Origin: Malaciobacter marinus
GTDB taxonomy: Bacteria; Campylobacterota; Campylobacteria; Campylobacterales; Arcobacteraceae
NCBI RefSeq assembly: GCF_003544855.1
Contig: NZ_CP032101.1
Location: forward strand, 1,488,001-1,552,000
DNA: 64,000 bases
Direction: 5' to 3'
Shown: piece after piece, positions 38,701 through 45,275 of the stretch
How the letters are laid out: each line of letters begins with the position of its first letter
How positions within the stretch are numbered: position 1 is the first letter of the stretch
Program-made: the position numbers and the translations under genes
Notes under the pieces: model-generated
The model's database searches: none
Told to the model about the DNA's origin: nothing
The model's input: the letters and a program-made list of their open reading frames with translations, nothing else

Positions 38701-39732
38701 ATTATTTAAATTTGTTAGGTAAATAATAACTTCCTCAAACTCTTCATAAAATCTTAATTCATGTGAAAAAAGTTCTTTAATAGTTTGCAAATCGAGTTTT
38801 TTTTCATTGATAAAATGAGCCATTAAAAATTCTTGAACAGATTTATGAAAAAAACTAAAGTTTCCGCCATCTTTTTTAAATAAGGAAGTATTCAAAATAG
38901 TTTCTAATTCTTCTTGTTTTATAGGTTTATTGTCAATTTCGTATAACTCATCAACCAATTTATTAGGATTTTTAAAAGATATAGACGACTTTCTATTTAA
39001 TAGCATGTAGGTAGCTAAAGATGAAGATATATTAATCAACCTTATTAAAGTTTCAGAACTAAGTACTTCCCTATCATCTCCTTTTACAGAAAGATGCTCC
39101 TTAATCAAATCAAAATAAATATCTATGAAATTTAATTCTTTATTTTGATACTCTTTATAATTATCAATTATATTAAATATTACGAGTATATTTTTCAATA
39201 AGAAGTCTAAATAGTTTTTAGAAATAAATTCCCAAAACTCATCAGTGTCTATTTTAACTTGAATAAGAAGTTGATTTATTTCATCTTTTGTTAGGTCTTG
39301 AATTTGGTACACAGTAAGTGTTTTATCCAATTCTTCTAACTCACTTTTGAAGTAATCATTCCACTCAAGTTGCCTACAAGTAAGTACAAATTTAATATTT
39401 GGATTTTGATTCCTGTAGCTTTTAATAAATTCAGTTAATTGTTTTTGTAATTTTTTGTGGTTTTTATAATCTACCAAAGCTTCATCTATAGAATCAAGTA
39501 AAATGTATTTTTTATTCTGTATCAACTCTAAATTTTTTTCTGACTCAATATTTATCAAATTTACAAAATGAACAACTTCATTATTCTCTTTTTTAAATTG
39601 CCTTAATTGGTATGTTTTTCCAGAAGCGGGTTCACCAAGTATTACAGATATATTTTGAGTCAATAATTCAGAAAAATAAACAATTTTATTTGTTTTTAAA
39701 TCTTTGAAACTTCTATTTATAAAATCCTGCAT
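35773..39732 (-). CDS. Large NACHT/STAND-like NTPase with C-terminal membrane helix
   Basis: A 1319-residue protein. The NTPase starts at the very N-terminus: Walker A GEPASGKT (33-40), Walker B YILLDSIDEA (76-85) and an Arg sensor in LTCRQLEW (R120). A very long helical-repeat region follows (about 250-1170), then one hydrophobic helix (about 1179-1197) and a polar Asn-rich tail with SPIIQENHGNIIYN. STAND proteins of this size serve as pathogen sensors in bacterial defence, but normally carry an N-terminal effector; here none precedes the NTPase, so the membrane tail may be the effector. Not close to any named Avs by eye. Confidence 0.7.
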   Translation of the reverse strand: MQDFINRSFKDLKTNKIVYFSELLTQNISVILGEPASGKTYQLRQFKKENNEVVHFVNLINIESEKNLELIQNKKYILLDSIDEALVDYKNHKKLQKQLTEFIKSYRNQNPNIKFVLTCRQLEWNDYFKSELEELDKTLTVYQIQDLTKDEINQLLIQVKIDTDEFWEFISKNYLDFLLKNILVIFNIIDNYKEYQNKELNFIDIYFDLIKEHLSVKGDDREVLSSETLIRLINISSSLATYMLLNRKSSISFKNPNKLVDELYEIDNKPIKQEELETILNTSLFKKDGGNFSFFHKSVQEFLMAHFINEKKLDLQTIKELFSHELRFYEEFEEVIIYLTNLNNDLFNKFVEFDPFIFKRHPSLTKEQQQTLLTSMLYKLKNEKSMAWGRWHDFEGTTLVRFDKLKLSTLIQNFIKSSDIDKLVFAYLIALLEYNYSKEMEDLIFKYLENYSNGNLSSNEEYDEISHSKFAGNKNLRELIEDNFIDNLDFNKRLFEFLKSKKLLNSNMHKISMLDLEVQLFESLYGIKYIIRYGDNKKADFIDTKFEFENLIELLDAIPNRELEYIVPYLKPMDTLKWLEYIEKKNDKEHNNHTNLWCVYAVFLHNNSKDSIKKVFEFLNTHFIYVDNIEIEQMPFDFKKISNNFWEIYFSINIEKIHHVDAIFKFLNISLEDIKKVTLKYPVENYVKYYEKLKFNKDIDKYLMSNNTFEAHVKATNKYWEEERKKHKQELENQLLEDEVYQQRIQNKAKYKKICEDSLKALAIKQDFYNVFICEEIFRDENSNKLFEILTPEQHKQFLDFIKNDLVKDVSYKKIKENVNATQYNVLPTALYIYFLVNNDSSKIVSLEQSNLIFEKIFFHTFRFHKIKEKYFILLANEYFDNFILLIQELVELSLEQSEHKDLIYLYEFREVIEKIKKFNKENLSRFIQSLLNLDKNIFKIIKDDYKIEEILKIISLEEKSYDFIDNLRIIDSDRAYLYLEYLLKIDPKRALSSYFLEYKTIPTKIKFYKLKKLFNLKIKDEDNKNSYDKQNINQYKIKLFKDLISALKKNKGIDFLKDEYIHVIINDYYLFFNEYQRPTGVYSPGIYDGMNEYINYIWKSIGSDSNHINLLKQLSNNRCKRLSDSAKYYLQEAFNNQNKNRSHLNNYYKKIFDKDYVMSKSNLEKIKNKWEKLTMYQKITITVAIIGTIILPIWLNLSSTNVKINNNNQSPIIQENHGNIIYNIDSSKNQSIYNNVEITKKIDNLINLTTINIQGNNQQEQKDINTKIYILNEAKRINEKNISIADKNQECKSQALNSKNFFGYEINIMNEICNEIFK

Positions 39733-39922
39733 TCTCTTTCTTATTTTAAAATATTATATATAATTATTTTATCTTAAATTGTATTATAATCAGTATATTT
39801 AATATTTTAAAATATAACTAGAATTAAAGAAAATACTAATTTAAATCATTACTTTATATTAATATCTTTTTCTTTTTTAAAATACTCTTCAAAAAGGTAT
39901 ATGTAATCTTCTGTAGTAGCAA

Positions 39923-39951
39923 TTGACAAAATTACGATATTCGTATATAAT
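39923..39951 (+). promoter_or_regulatory. Consensus sigma-70 promoter with embedded operator-like palindrome
   Basis: TTGACA (39923-39928), a 17-bp spacer and TATAAT (39946-39951) match the consensus at every position. Between them TACGA-TAT-TCGTA (39933-39945) is an inverted repeat directly beside the -10 box, and AATTAC/GTAATT (39930-39935, 39952-39957) bracket it. It lies 23 bp before the antitoxin-like gene. A binding site for the HTH antitoxin is likely. Confidence 0.7.
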
Positions 39952-39973
39952 GTAATTATATAAAGGATATAAA

Positions 39974-40495
39974 ATGACTCAGGCACAAATTAGTAAATAT
40001 TTAGATATACCATGTTCAACACTTAATGATTGGAAAAAAGAAGATAGCAATAGAAATAAACTATATCAACTTCTTATCAATCTTGAAGAAAAAGAAGTAC
40101 AAAATAAATTAAGTAAAAAAACTAATCATAGATTCTTTCATATCCTAAATAGAAATATTAATAACTATTCAAAATTTACAGCAGATGATATAAGAAAAGC
40201 TTTTGATAGAAAAAATTATCATGAAGCAACTCTAAAAGAACAAAGTATTTATTCAAAGTTTTTTAAAGAACTTGAACCAAATGAATTAGATGAATTTATC
40301 AAAACTTTTAATGTATCAAAAAAAAATATAAAGAGTATATATGCCTCTTCTCCTTTTAGAACTTTAAAAGGTGTTGCAAAAACTTGGGATAGAAGATTTA
40401 GATTAAAACATATTGATTCAAATACAGAAAACAAAAAATCTATACCATCTGCATTGCAAAATATTCTAAATAGAAAAAACTTAACTCATGTATGA
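39974..40495 (+). CDS. HTH protein, probable AbiEi-like antitoxin
   Basis: A 173-residue protein beginning with a helix-turn-helix (MTQAQISKYLDIPCSTLNDWKK). The middle holds charged helices and the end is basic. It overlaps the downstream nucleotidyltransferase gene by eight bases (ATGTATGA). Position, size and HTH fit the antitoxin of type IV AbiE-like systems; sequence similarity to classical AbiEi is not obvious, so it may be a distinct partner. AAGGA lies nine bases before the ATG. Confidence 0.6.
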   Translation: MTQAQISKYLDIPCSTLNDWKKEDSNRNKLYQLLINLEEKEVQNKLSKKTNHRFFHILNRNINNYSKFTADDIRKAFDRKNYHEATLKEQSIYSKFFKELEPNELDEFIKTFNVSKKNIKSIYASSPFRTLKGVAKTWDRRFRLKHIDSNTENKKSIPSALQNILNRKNLTHV

Positions 40496-41243
40496 TTTTT
40501 CTAAACAACAAGCTATGCTTGATGCAACTTTATTACTTTTAGAAGAAAATAACTTAAGTGAAGTATCAACACTTGGTGGTGGTACTGCTTTGGCTTCTTA
40601 TTATTGGAATCATAGATACTCAACTGATATTGATATTTTTATATATGATGAAGTTGATAAAAAACATCTATTAAAAGAATCTACATGGAGTAAAAAAGTA
40701 AAAAGTGAAATGAAGTCAATTGGATACAATGGTAATTTTAGAAATCATCCAATCTATTCTGAGATAGTTATAAATGAAGAATGTAAAATTCAGTTCTTTG
40801 ATGTTGTTAAGAAATCATATATTCCTTATGTTAAAGTAAATCTATGGGGTCATGAACTTTTAATTGATACAGTAGAAGAAATTATTGCTAAGAAGATTTA
40901 TTATAGAGCTGATAAAGGTAATTCAAGAGATTTATTTGATATTGCAATTGCATTTCATAATGAGCCTGATATTTTAACAAGAACACTTCTAAAAAAAGAC
41001 AAAGTTATTACTCTTTTTGAAACTGTATCAAATATTTATGATAACCAAGAATTAAAAGATTTATACCTAGAAGAAATACACCAAATGAATCCAAATAAAG
41101 AGTATAACTTTTTAGCTATTAATGCTATTGAATATTTATACAACATACTTGAAAATATTTGTGGAGCTTATGACATAGCTCATGATTTGTCAACTGAAGA
41201 GTATATTGAGATAGAAAGCTATGTCTATACTTCATTGACTTAA
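40488..41243 (+). CDS. AbiEii/AbiGii-family nucleotidyltransferase toxin
   Basis: A 251-residue nucleotidyltransferase. GGGTALASYYW (30-40) and HRYSTDIDIF (42-51) carry the metal-binding Asp pair; VEEIIAKKIYYRADKGNSRDLFDIA contains the conserved Lys and RDxxD-like motif. AbiEii transfers nucleotides to cellular targets to stop growth during phage infection. Translationally coupled to the HTH gene upstream. Classical AbiEii is about 300 residues; this is a shorter DUF1814-type form. Confidence 0.75.
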   Translation: MYDFSKQQAMLDATLLLLEENNLSEVSTLGGGTALASYYWNHRYSTDIDIFIYDEVDKKHLLKESTWSKKVKSEMKSIGYNGNFRNHPIYSEIVINEECKIQFFDVVKKSYIPYVKVNLWGHELLIDTVEEIIAKKIYYRADKGNSRDLFDIAIAFHNEPDILTRTLLKKDKVITLFETVSNIYDNQELKDLYLEEIHQMNPNKEYNFLAINAIEYLYNILENICGAYDIAHDLSTEEYIEIESYVYTSLT

Positions 41244-41287
41244 GTAAAAGTTGATCTATAAATAAGAAATAGGACACAAAGTATGAA

Positions 41288-41309
41288 CAGTTTTTCTTAG
41301 GAAAAACTG
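41288..41309. repeat. 9-bp hairpin downstream of AbiE-like operon
   Basis: CAGTTTTTC and GAAAAACTG form a perfect stem with loop TTAG, 45 bp past the toxin stop. It lacks a U-tract. Part of it (GAAAAACTG, with the rest of the repeat at 41302-41323) recurs at 43197-43218, and GAAAAACTG also occurs within the attC at 41382-41390. May be a weak terminator or a relic of a mobile element end. Confidence 0.45.
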
Positions 41310-41323
41310 CTCCAAAAGTAAGA
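41302..41323 (+). repeat. Direct repeat copy 1 flanking cassette array
   Basis: A 22-base segment (AAAAACTGCTCC then AAAAGTAAGA) that matches 43197-43218 at 21 of 22 positions in the same orientation. It ends nine bases before the outer edge of the first attC. GAACAG precedes both copies (41285 and 43179). Confidence 0.6.
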
Positions 41324-41331
41324 GATTTAGT

Positions 41332-41427
41332 AACTAACGCTTAGCTAAGCTGCACGGAACCTTGGCATATACTTTTGCGGAGAAAAACTGCCAAGCATGA
41401 AGTGTCTGCTTAAGCGCCTTGTTAGGC
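41332..41427 (-). other. attC recombination site of GNAT cassette (attC1)
   Basis: Read on the minus strand: R'' box GCCTAAC (overlapping the GNAT stop codon TAA), then a 96-bp imperfect palindrome with CTTGGCA/TGCCAAG as inner stem and GCTTAAGC-like against GCTTAGC outer arms, ending GTTAGTT. R'' fits the RYYYAAC consensus. The outer R' (GTTAGTT) deviates at one base from GTTRRRY, as expected if its last six bases come from the insertion target. Position immediately after the gene on the coding strand is diagnostic of integron cassettes. Confidence 0.75.
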
Positions 41428-41911
41428 AAAATCTTCAACATTCAACTCGTAAGTTGTAAACCTATCTCCTAGCATCTCTGTCAAAAACACTTTTTGAGAC
41501 AACCTACGGAGAAATTCGTACTCTGGGCGTGTGTGCAACAAATGGATATAGACCAAATCATGCCCATAGTTTTTAGACCAAGCCATAAGTGACTTAAACA
41601 CCACCTTACCGATACCCCAACAACCATCATCAAGCACTATTGCAATTTCAAAGCCTAACTCCGATGATTGAATACCACACCACCCAACTAGATTCCCATC
41701 AAGCTCCACAGCTCGAACAGTACAGCCATCAATTCGGCTTTCGTTTAGTTTGTTGTCAATCCAGCTTTTAACTGACTCAGAATCAAACTCATCGTGCGCC
41801 ACAAGATGCTTACGAGTACTTAGCTTATTTAGTATCGGAAGAAATCTTTCTGGTTCAATTTCATCTAGAGGAACATACTGAATTTTATTCATAAGTCACC
41901 ATTTTGCCTAA
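41338..41911 (-). mobile_element. Integron gene cassette 1 (GNAT acetyltransferase)
   Basis: From crossover to crossover this unit is 574 bp: leading TTAGGC, short 5' spacer, the GNAT gene, and attC1. The leading six bases plus the junction G (GTTAGGC) are the exact complement of its own R'' (GCCTAAC), as in any cassette integrated by an integron integrase. G+C is visibly higher than the surrounding AT-rich DNA. No integrase gene is present in the window. Confidence 0.7.
41422..41892 (-). CDS. GNAT-family acetyltransferase (cassette-borne)
   Basis: A 156-residue N-acetyltransferase-like protein. Motif A is seen as EIAIVLDDGCWGIGKVVFKSLMAW, where GCWGIGK replaces the usual Q/RxxGxG/A pyrophosphate loop; VGWCGI is the preceding strand. 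Such GNATs are very common passengers of chromosomal integrons in Vibrio and Alteromonadales. Substrate unknown. The codon use and base composition differ from the flanking genes. ATG at 41892; only 19 bp separate it from the attC2 boundary. Stop codon lies in the attC1 R'' box. Confidence 0.75.
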   Translation of the reverse strand: MNKIQYVPLDEIEPERFLPILNKLSTRKHLVAHDEFDSESVKSWIDNKLNESRIDGCTVRAVELDGNLVGWCGIQSSELGFEIAIVLDDGCWGIGKVVFKSLMAWSKNYGHDLVYIHLLHTRPEYEFLRRLSQKVFLTEMLGDRFTTYELNVEDFA

Positions 41912-42037
41912 CGGTGAAGCTGTGTGGCAGCAAGAGAAACGAACCTTTCTGAAAACCTTGATTGCCATTACAGCCGAATTATTATTAAAAATTAAAACCG
42001 CGCTCCTCTTGCTGTCCATACAAGCGCCTGGTTAGCT
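41906..42037 (-). other. attC recombination site of HEPN-like cassette (attC2)
   Basis: On the minus strand: R'' AGCTAAC at 42031-42037 (9 bp after the stop), then a 132-bp imperfect palindrome, then R' GTTAGGC (41906-41912, fits GTTRRRY). Inner arms pair GGACAGCAAGAG with CTCTTGCTGCC, leaving one unpaired A, the extrahelical base typical of the L'' arm of attC sites. An AT-rich loop (around 41965-41995) separates the arms. Confidence 0.8.
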
Positions 42038-42808
42038 GAGTTTCTCTAGAAGACAGTTTTGACGACACCATTGACGCCTTCGATTAACTCCATTACCTGA
42101 TCTTTAGTTGGCTCATTTTCTTTTTGATGGCTACAGAGATTACGAATATCTGCAAGAAACTGAATCTTTCGCCAGACGGGCAAACCATAAACAGATTTTT
42201 CTTTGAGAGGATCGTTGAGATCTGAAATTGTTGGCGCCTTCTTACGGAGTTTTATTCCGTGGTTATCAGCTGTACGCTGTAAATGGCGTTCAAGAACCAC
42301 ACCAGCCAATGCTCCCGCTGCTCTCGGACTTGCCTTTATTAGTTTTGATGCGGCCTCTAACTCTTTGTCTTGTAGGTCAGCGAACAGGTGGCCAGTGACA
42401 TCTTGCAAGACGCTATCGATACGACTGCGAAGAGAGGCCAAAATTTGAACCTGATTAACCACTCGTATTTGAATCAAGTTGTTGCAATCCCAGAGTTCCT
42501 CGCCGTAACTATTTTTTCTTGCCCCGATTGCTTTGATGTAATCTTGAATTACGTAGTTACTGACATCCATAACTTTTCTCTTTGGATCGATCAGGTAATA
42601 ACTGCCAAATTCCTCAAGCCTTTCAGGTGCTAGAGCCTCAACGATTTTTATGGCGCGCGAGTACCACGCTTGGTATTTCGTACCAAACTTAATCGTATCG
42701 TCAGTATCTGTCGCAAGTTCAATTAGTTTTGATTGGTCGTCAATCAAGCTATCGAGTTCTTCCTTGATTTCATCTGTAGTGCTCAATCGAGACTCCTTTT
42801 ATAGCTAA
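41912..42808 (-). mobile_element. Integron gene cassette 2 (HEPN/DUF4145-like protein)
   Basis: A 897-bp unit: leading TTAGCT at 42803-42808, 5' spacer with AAAGGAG, the gene, and attC2. GTTAGCT is the exact complement of this cassette's own R'' (AGCTAAC), so its borders are consistent with integrase-mediated insertion. It sits upstream (on the coding strand) of cassette 1. Higher G+C than the host DNA. Confidence 0.7.
42046..42786 (-). CDS. HEPN/Abi-C-like protein (cassette-borne)
   Basis: A 246-residue soluble protein with a TTG start at 42786 behind AAAGGAG. The C-terminal half (about 115-246) is helical with the DUF4145-like SPRAAGALAGVVLERHLQ and IRNLCSHQKENEPT; RNLCSH (215-220) fits the R-x4-H motif of HEPN RNases. 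The N-terminal half (about 1-110) is helical and acidic with no known motif. Related domains occur in abortive infection proteins and toxin-like RNases. Function as an RNase is inferred from the motif only. Confidence 0.65.
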   Translation of the reverse strand: MSTTDEIKEELDSLIDDQSKLIELATDTDDTIKFGTKYQAWYSRAIKIVEALAPERLEEFGSYYLIDPKRKVMDVSNYVIQDYIKAIGARKNSYGEELWDCNNLIQIRVVNQVQILASLRSRIDSVLQDVTGHLFADLQDKELEAASKLIKASPRAAGALAGVVLERHLQRTADNHGIKLRKKAPTISDLNDPLKEKSVYGLPVWRKIQFLADIRNLCSHQKENEPTKDQVMELIEGVNGVVKTVF

Positions 42809-43129
42809 CTATTTATTAAACATACATTATATATAAAATAGCCTGAAAATCAACAAATAACATACACAAAATATGTCGTATATCAAAATGCCTACAAACA
42901 TCTTAAATAAGGTGTTTTTGCAGATATTATTATAAAAAACATTGGAAATTGAGATGATTTTTAAGTTTATGATATGCTTTTTATGTATGTTTAATATGGA
43001 TATTTAGACAATAATAGTACATATTGTTTGTATATTAAGGTGATATCGTAATAAACCTGCAAAATGTTAAATATATTATGAGAAGTAATGTGAACAGAAA
43101 ATTACTACAAAGATAAGTTATAAAATAAA

Positions 43130-43152
43130 TTCAACAACCTGTACTTATTGAA
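43130..43152 (+). repeat. Repeat flanking GntR-MFS pair, copy 1
   Basis: TTCAACAACCTGTACTTATT plus GAA; it matches 45422-45444 at 20 of 23 positions in the same orientation. The two copies lie on either side of the gntR-MFS unit. Confidence 0.55.
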
Positions 43153-43196
43153 CATGATCCGAATTCCAACTCTTTTTGGAACAGGCTATTTTTAGT

Positions 43197-43218
43197 AAAA
43201 ACTGCTTCAAAAGTAAGA
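43197..43218 (+). repeat. Direct repeat copy 2 flanking cassette array
   Basis: Second copy of the 22-base repeat at 41302-41323 (one mismatch), 389 bp beyond the upstream border of cassette 2. Read on the minus strand both copies encode LTF-(G/E)-AVF, suggesting a shared coding ancestor. Confidence 0.6.
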
Positions 43219-43384
43219 AGTTGAGGAAAAGAGACTGTTCAGAAATTAGTACTCAGATTAAATCTTTTTCTCTAATATTATTCTACTTATACAAAAATAA
43301 GCACTTTCCCAATAAAAAATATCTAATAAAGCTTTCAATGGATTTTATTTGACTTTTCTTTTAATTTCTATTATTATTAACTTG

Positions 43385-43397
43385 TCCAATGATTGGA
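43385..43397. promoter_or_regulatory. Operator-like palindrome before GntR gene
   Basis: TCCAAT-G-ATTGGA is a perfect 13-bp palindrome 23 bp before the GntR start codon. FadR-subfamily regulators bind short palindromes of this kind and usually control their own gene, so it is the likely autoregulatory site. Confidence 0.6.
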
Positions 43398-43419
43398 TGA
43401 TTAAAACTATAGGGAAATC

Positions 43420-44076
43420 ATGAAAATAAAAAAACCAATTAGAATATCACTACCAAAACAAACATCAATTGAAATTGAAAAAGCTATAAAAAATGGATTA
43501 TTTAAAATAGGAGAAAAAATTCCTTCTGAACCTGATTTAGTAAAAGAATTTGGGGTTAGTAGAAATACAATTCGTGAAGCTATTCAATCTTTAATACAAG
43601 CAGGAGTTTTAGAATCGCGACAAGGTAATGGAACTTATGTTATTGCAATAAGTAAATTTGAAGCAAATATTTTAAATCGTTTAAATAACTCAAAAACTTC
43701 AGAAGTTCATGAAGTTCGTATCTGTTTGGAAAAAGAAATTGTTAAACTAGCAGCACAAAGAAGAAGTGACGATGATTTGGAAAATATTAAAAATGCACTT
43801 AATCAAAGAAATTTGACAAAAAGTTCTTTCATAGAAAATAGTGAAGCTGATTTAGAGTTTCATTTAGCTATAGCAAAAGCTTCACATAATTCAATTTTTT
43901 ACGATTTATATAAATCTTTATCTCAATATATTTGTACTTCCGTAGCCCAAAGATTAAAATCAACAAATATGGAAGAAAAAATGATTTATCAATTGCATAT
44001 AGAACTTTTTGAAGCAATCTCTTCTCAAAATATTGAGAAGTCAGAAGAAATTATAATTAAAATTCTAGAAATTTAA
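43420..44076 (+). CDS. GntR/FadR-family transcription regulator
   Basis: A 218-residue regulator. The N-terminal winged helix has KIPSEPDLVKEFGVSRNTIREAIQSLIQ and VLESRQGNGTYV; the C-terminal FCD domain (about 85-218) shows the metal/ligand His pattern (EFHLAIAKASHN, YQLHIELFEAI). AGGGAAA lies before ATG. It precedes the MFS gene by 14 bp and so probably controls that exporter together with itself. Effector unknown. Confidence 0.88.
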   Translation: MKIKKPIRISLPKQTSIEIEKAIKNGLFKIGEKIPSEPDLVKEFGVSRNTIREAIQSLIQAGVLESRQGNGTYVIAISKFEANILNRLNNSKTSEVHEVRICLEKEIVKLAAQRRSDDDLENIKNALNQRNLTKSSFIENSEADLEFHLAIAKASHNSIFYDLYKSLSQYICTSVAQRLKSTNMEEKMIYQLHIELFEAISSQNIEKSEEIIIKILEI

Positions 44077-44090
44077 AAAAAGTTAAGAAT

Positions 44091-45275
44091 ATGAAATCAA
44101 ATCCCCATTTATTAATAATTTTTTTAGGAATTATTTTTGTATCATTTAACTTAAGAGCACCCATTACATCAGTAGGTCCTGTTATTGATTTGATCCAAGC
44201 GCAATATAATTTAAACAGTAGTATGGCTGGATTCATTACTACTCTTCCATTATTAGCTTTTGCAATATTCTCTCCCTTTGTTGCGAAGATAAACCATAAA
44301 ATTGGTCATGGTTTAACTATGTTTGCGGGACTTCTTTTAATAATAATAGGAGAATTAGTTCGTTCTTATACAAATGTTTATGGATTATTCATAGGTACTA
44401 TATTAATAGGAATAGGAATTGCTATTGGAAACGTATTAATACCTAGTGTAATAAAACATAAATTTGAAAAAAATGTTGGAAGTATTATAAGTATTTATAT
44501 TACCGGCATGTGTATATTTGCAGCTTTAGGCTCAGGATTAAGTATTCCTGCAACCGAAATTTTTGGTTGGAATACATCTTTAGCAATTTGGGTAATATTA
44601 GCTTTACTTGCTTTAGTAATATGGCTTCCTCAACTTAGGAAAAGTGAAAACTATAATAATAGTGATGACTTAAAACTAGAAGAAATTATGCAAAGTAAAT
44701 CAATATGGAAATCTCCTCTTGCATGGTGGGTAACATTATATATGGGAACACAATCTTTATTGTTTTATACTTTAATTACGTGGATTCCTTCTATTCTTAT
44801 ATTTAAAGATTTTGATAGCCATTTTTCTGGAATGATGTTATTGTTATTTCAATTAGTGGGATTACCAGCTACTCTAATTGTTCCAATAATTGCAGATAAA
44901 ATCAAACACCAAAAGTTTATTGCTACTATTATTTCTTTAATCTATTTACTTGGAATAGTTACACTTTTATTTGCGCAATCTACATTTAGTGTTATTTTAT
45001 CTATGATATTTATAGGTCTTGGAACTGGTGGTGCTATTAGTTTAGCAATTGGATTTATATCATTAAGAACTCCTCATGTTAAAAAAGCTGCAGAGCTTTC
45101 AGGTATGTCACAATCAGCTGGATATTTATTTGCAGCTGTTGGACCGATATTAATTGGTTTTATATTTGATGTAACAAAATCATGGACAAATGCACTTTTA
45201 GTATTAATCGCATTAATCTTGTTATTAATTCTTTTTGGATTAAAAGCTGGGAGAGATGAATTAACCCACTATTAA
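44091..45275 (+). CDS. MFS transporter, CynX/NimT type
   Basis: A 394-residue protein with twelve hydrophobic segments. The first helix FVSFNLRAPITSVGPVIDLIQ is the hallmark of the CynX/NimT (cyanate/2-nitroimidazole) subgroup; motif A-like loop AKINHKIGHGLTMFAG follows helix 2, and ADKIKHQKFIATI the central loop. These carriers export or import small organic anions or nitroimidazoles. Operon with the GntR gene. Confidence 0.85.
   Translation: MKSNPHLLIIFLGIIFVSFNLRAPITSVGPVIDLIQAQYNLNSSMAGFITTLPLLAFAIFSPFVAKINHKIGHGLTMFAGLLLIIIGELVRSYTNVYGLFIGTILIGIGIAIGNVLIPSVIKHKFEKNVGSIISIYITGMCIFAALGSGLSIPATEIFGWNTSLAIWVILALLALVIWLPQLRKSENYNNSDDLKLEEIMQSKSIWKSPLAWWVTLYMGTQSLLFYTLITWIPSILIFKDFDSHFSGMMLLLFQLVGLPATLIVPIIADKIKHQKFIATIISLIYLLGIVTLLFAQSTFSVILSMIFIGLGTGGAISLAIGFISLRTPHVKKAAELSGMSQSAGYLFAAVGPILIGFIFDVTKSWTNALLVLIALILLLILFGLKAGRDELTHY

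Larger units (their letters stand above)
42787..43419. other. 633-bp gene-free region between cassette 2 and GntR gene
   Basis: After the cassette border (42808) the DNA returns at once to very AT-rich host-like sequence. No ORF over 60 codons is convincing. It contains repeat copies at 43130-43152 and 43197-43218, a GAACAG...CTGTTC inverted pair (43179-43184, 43236-43241) and the GntR operator at 43385. On the minus strand around 43130-43235 a short open stretch reads LLTFEAVFTK and ends CSISTGC-stop, like a fragment of a decayed gene. Confidence 0.5.

Noticed and set aside
42203-42633. Two plus-strand ORFs within cassette 2
   Set aside because: They are antisense to the HEPN-like gene and lie before no attC in that direction; cassettes read on the minus strand.
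41244-43419. CRISPR array
   Set aside because: Repeats are only two copies each, imperfect and over a kilobase apart.
43400-45275. Integron integrase near the cassette array
   Set aside because: The genes to the right are a GntR regulator and an MFS transporter; no tyrosine recombinase with the intI-specific patch is encoded in any frame.
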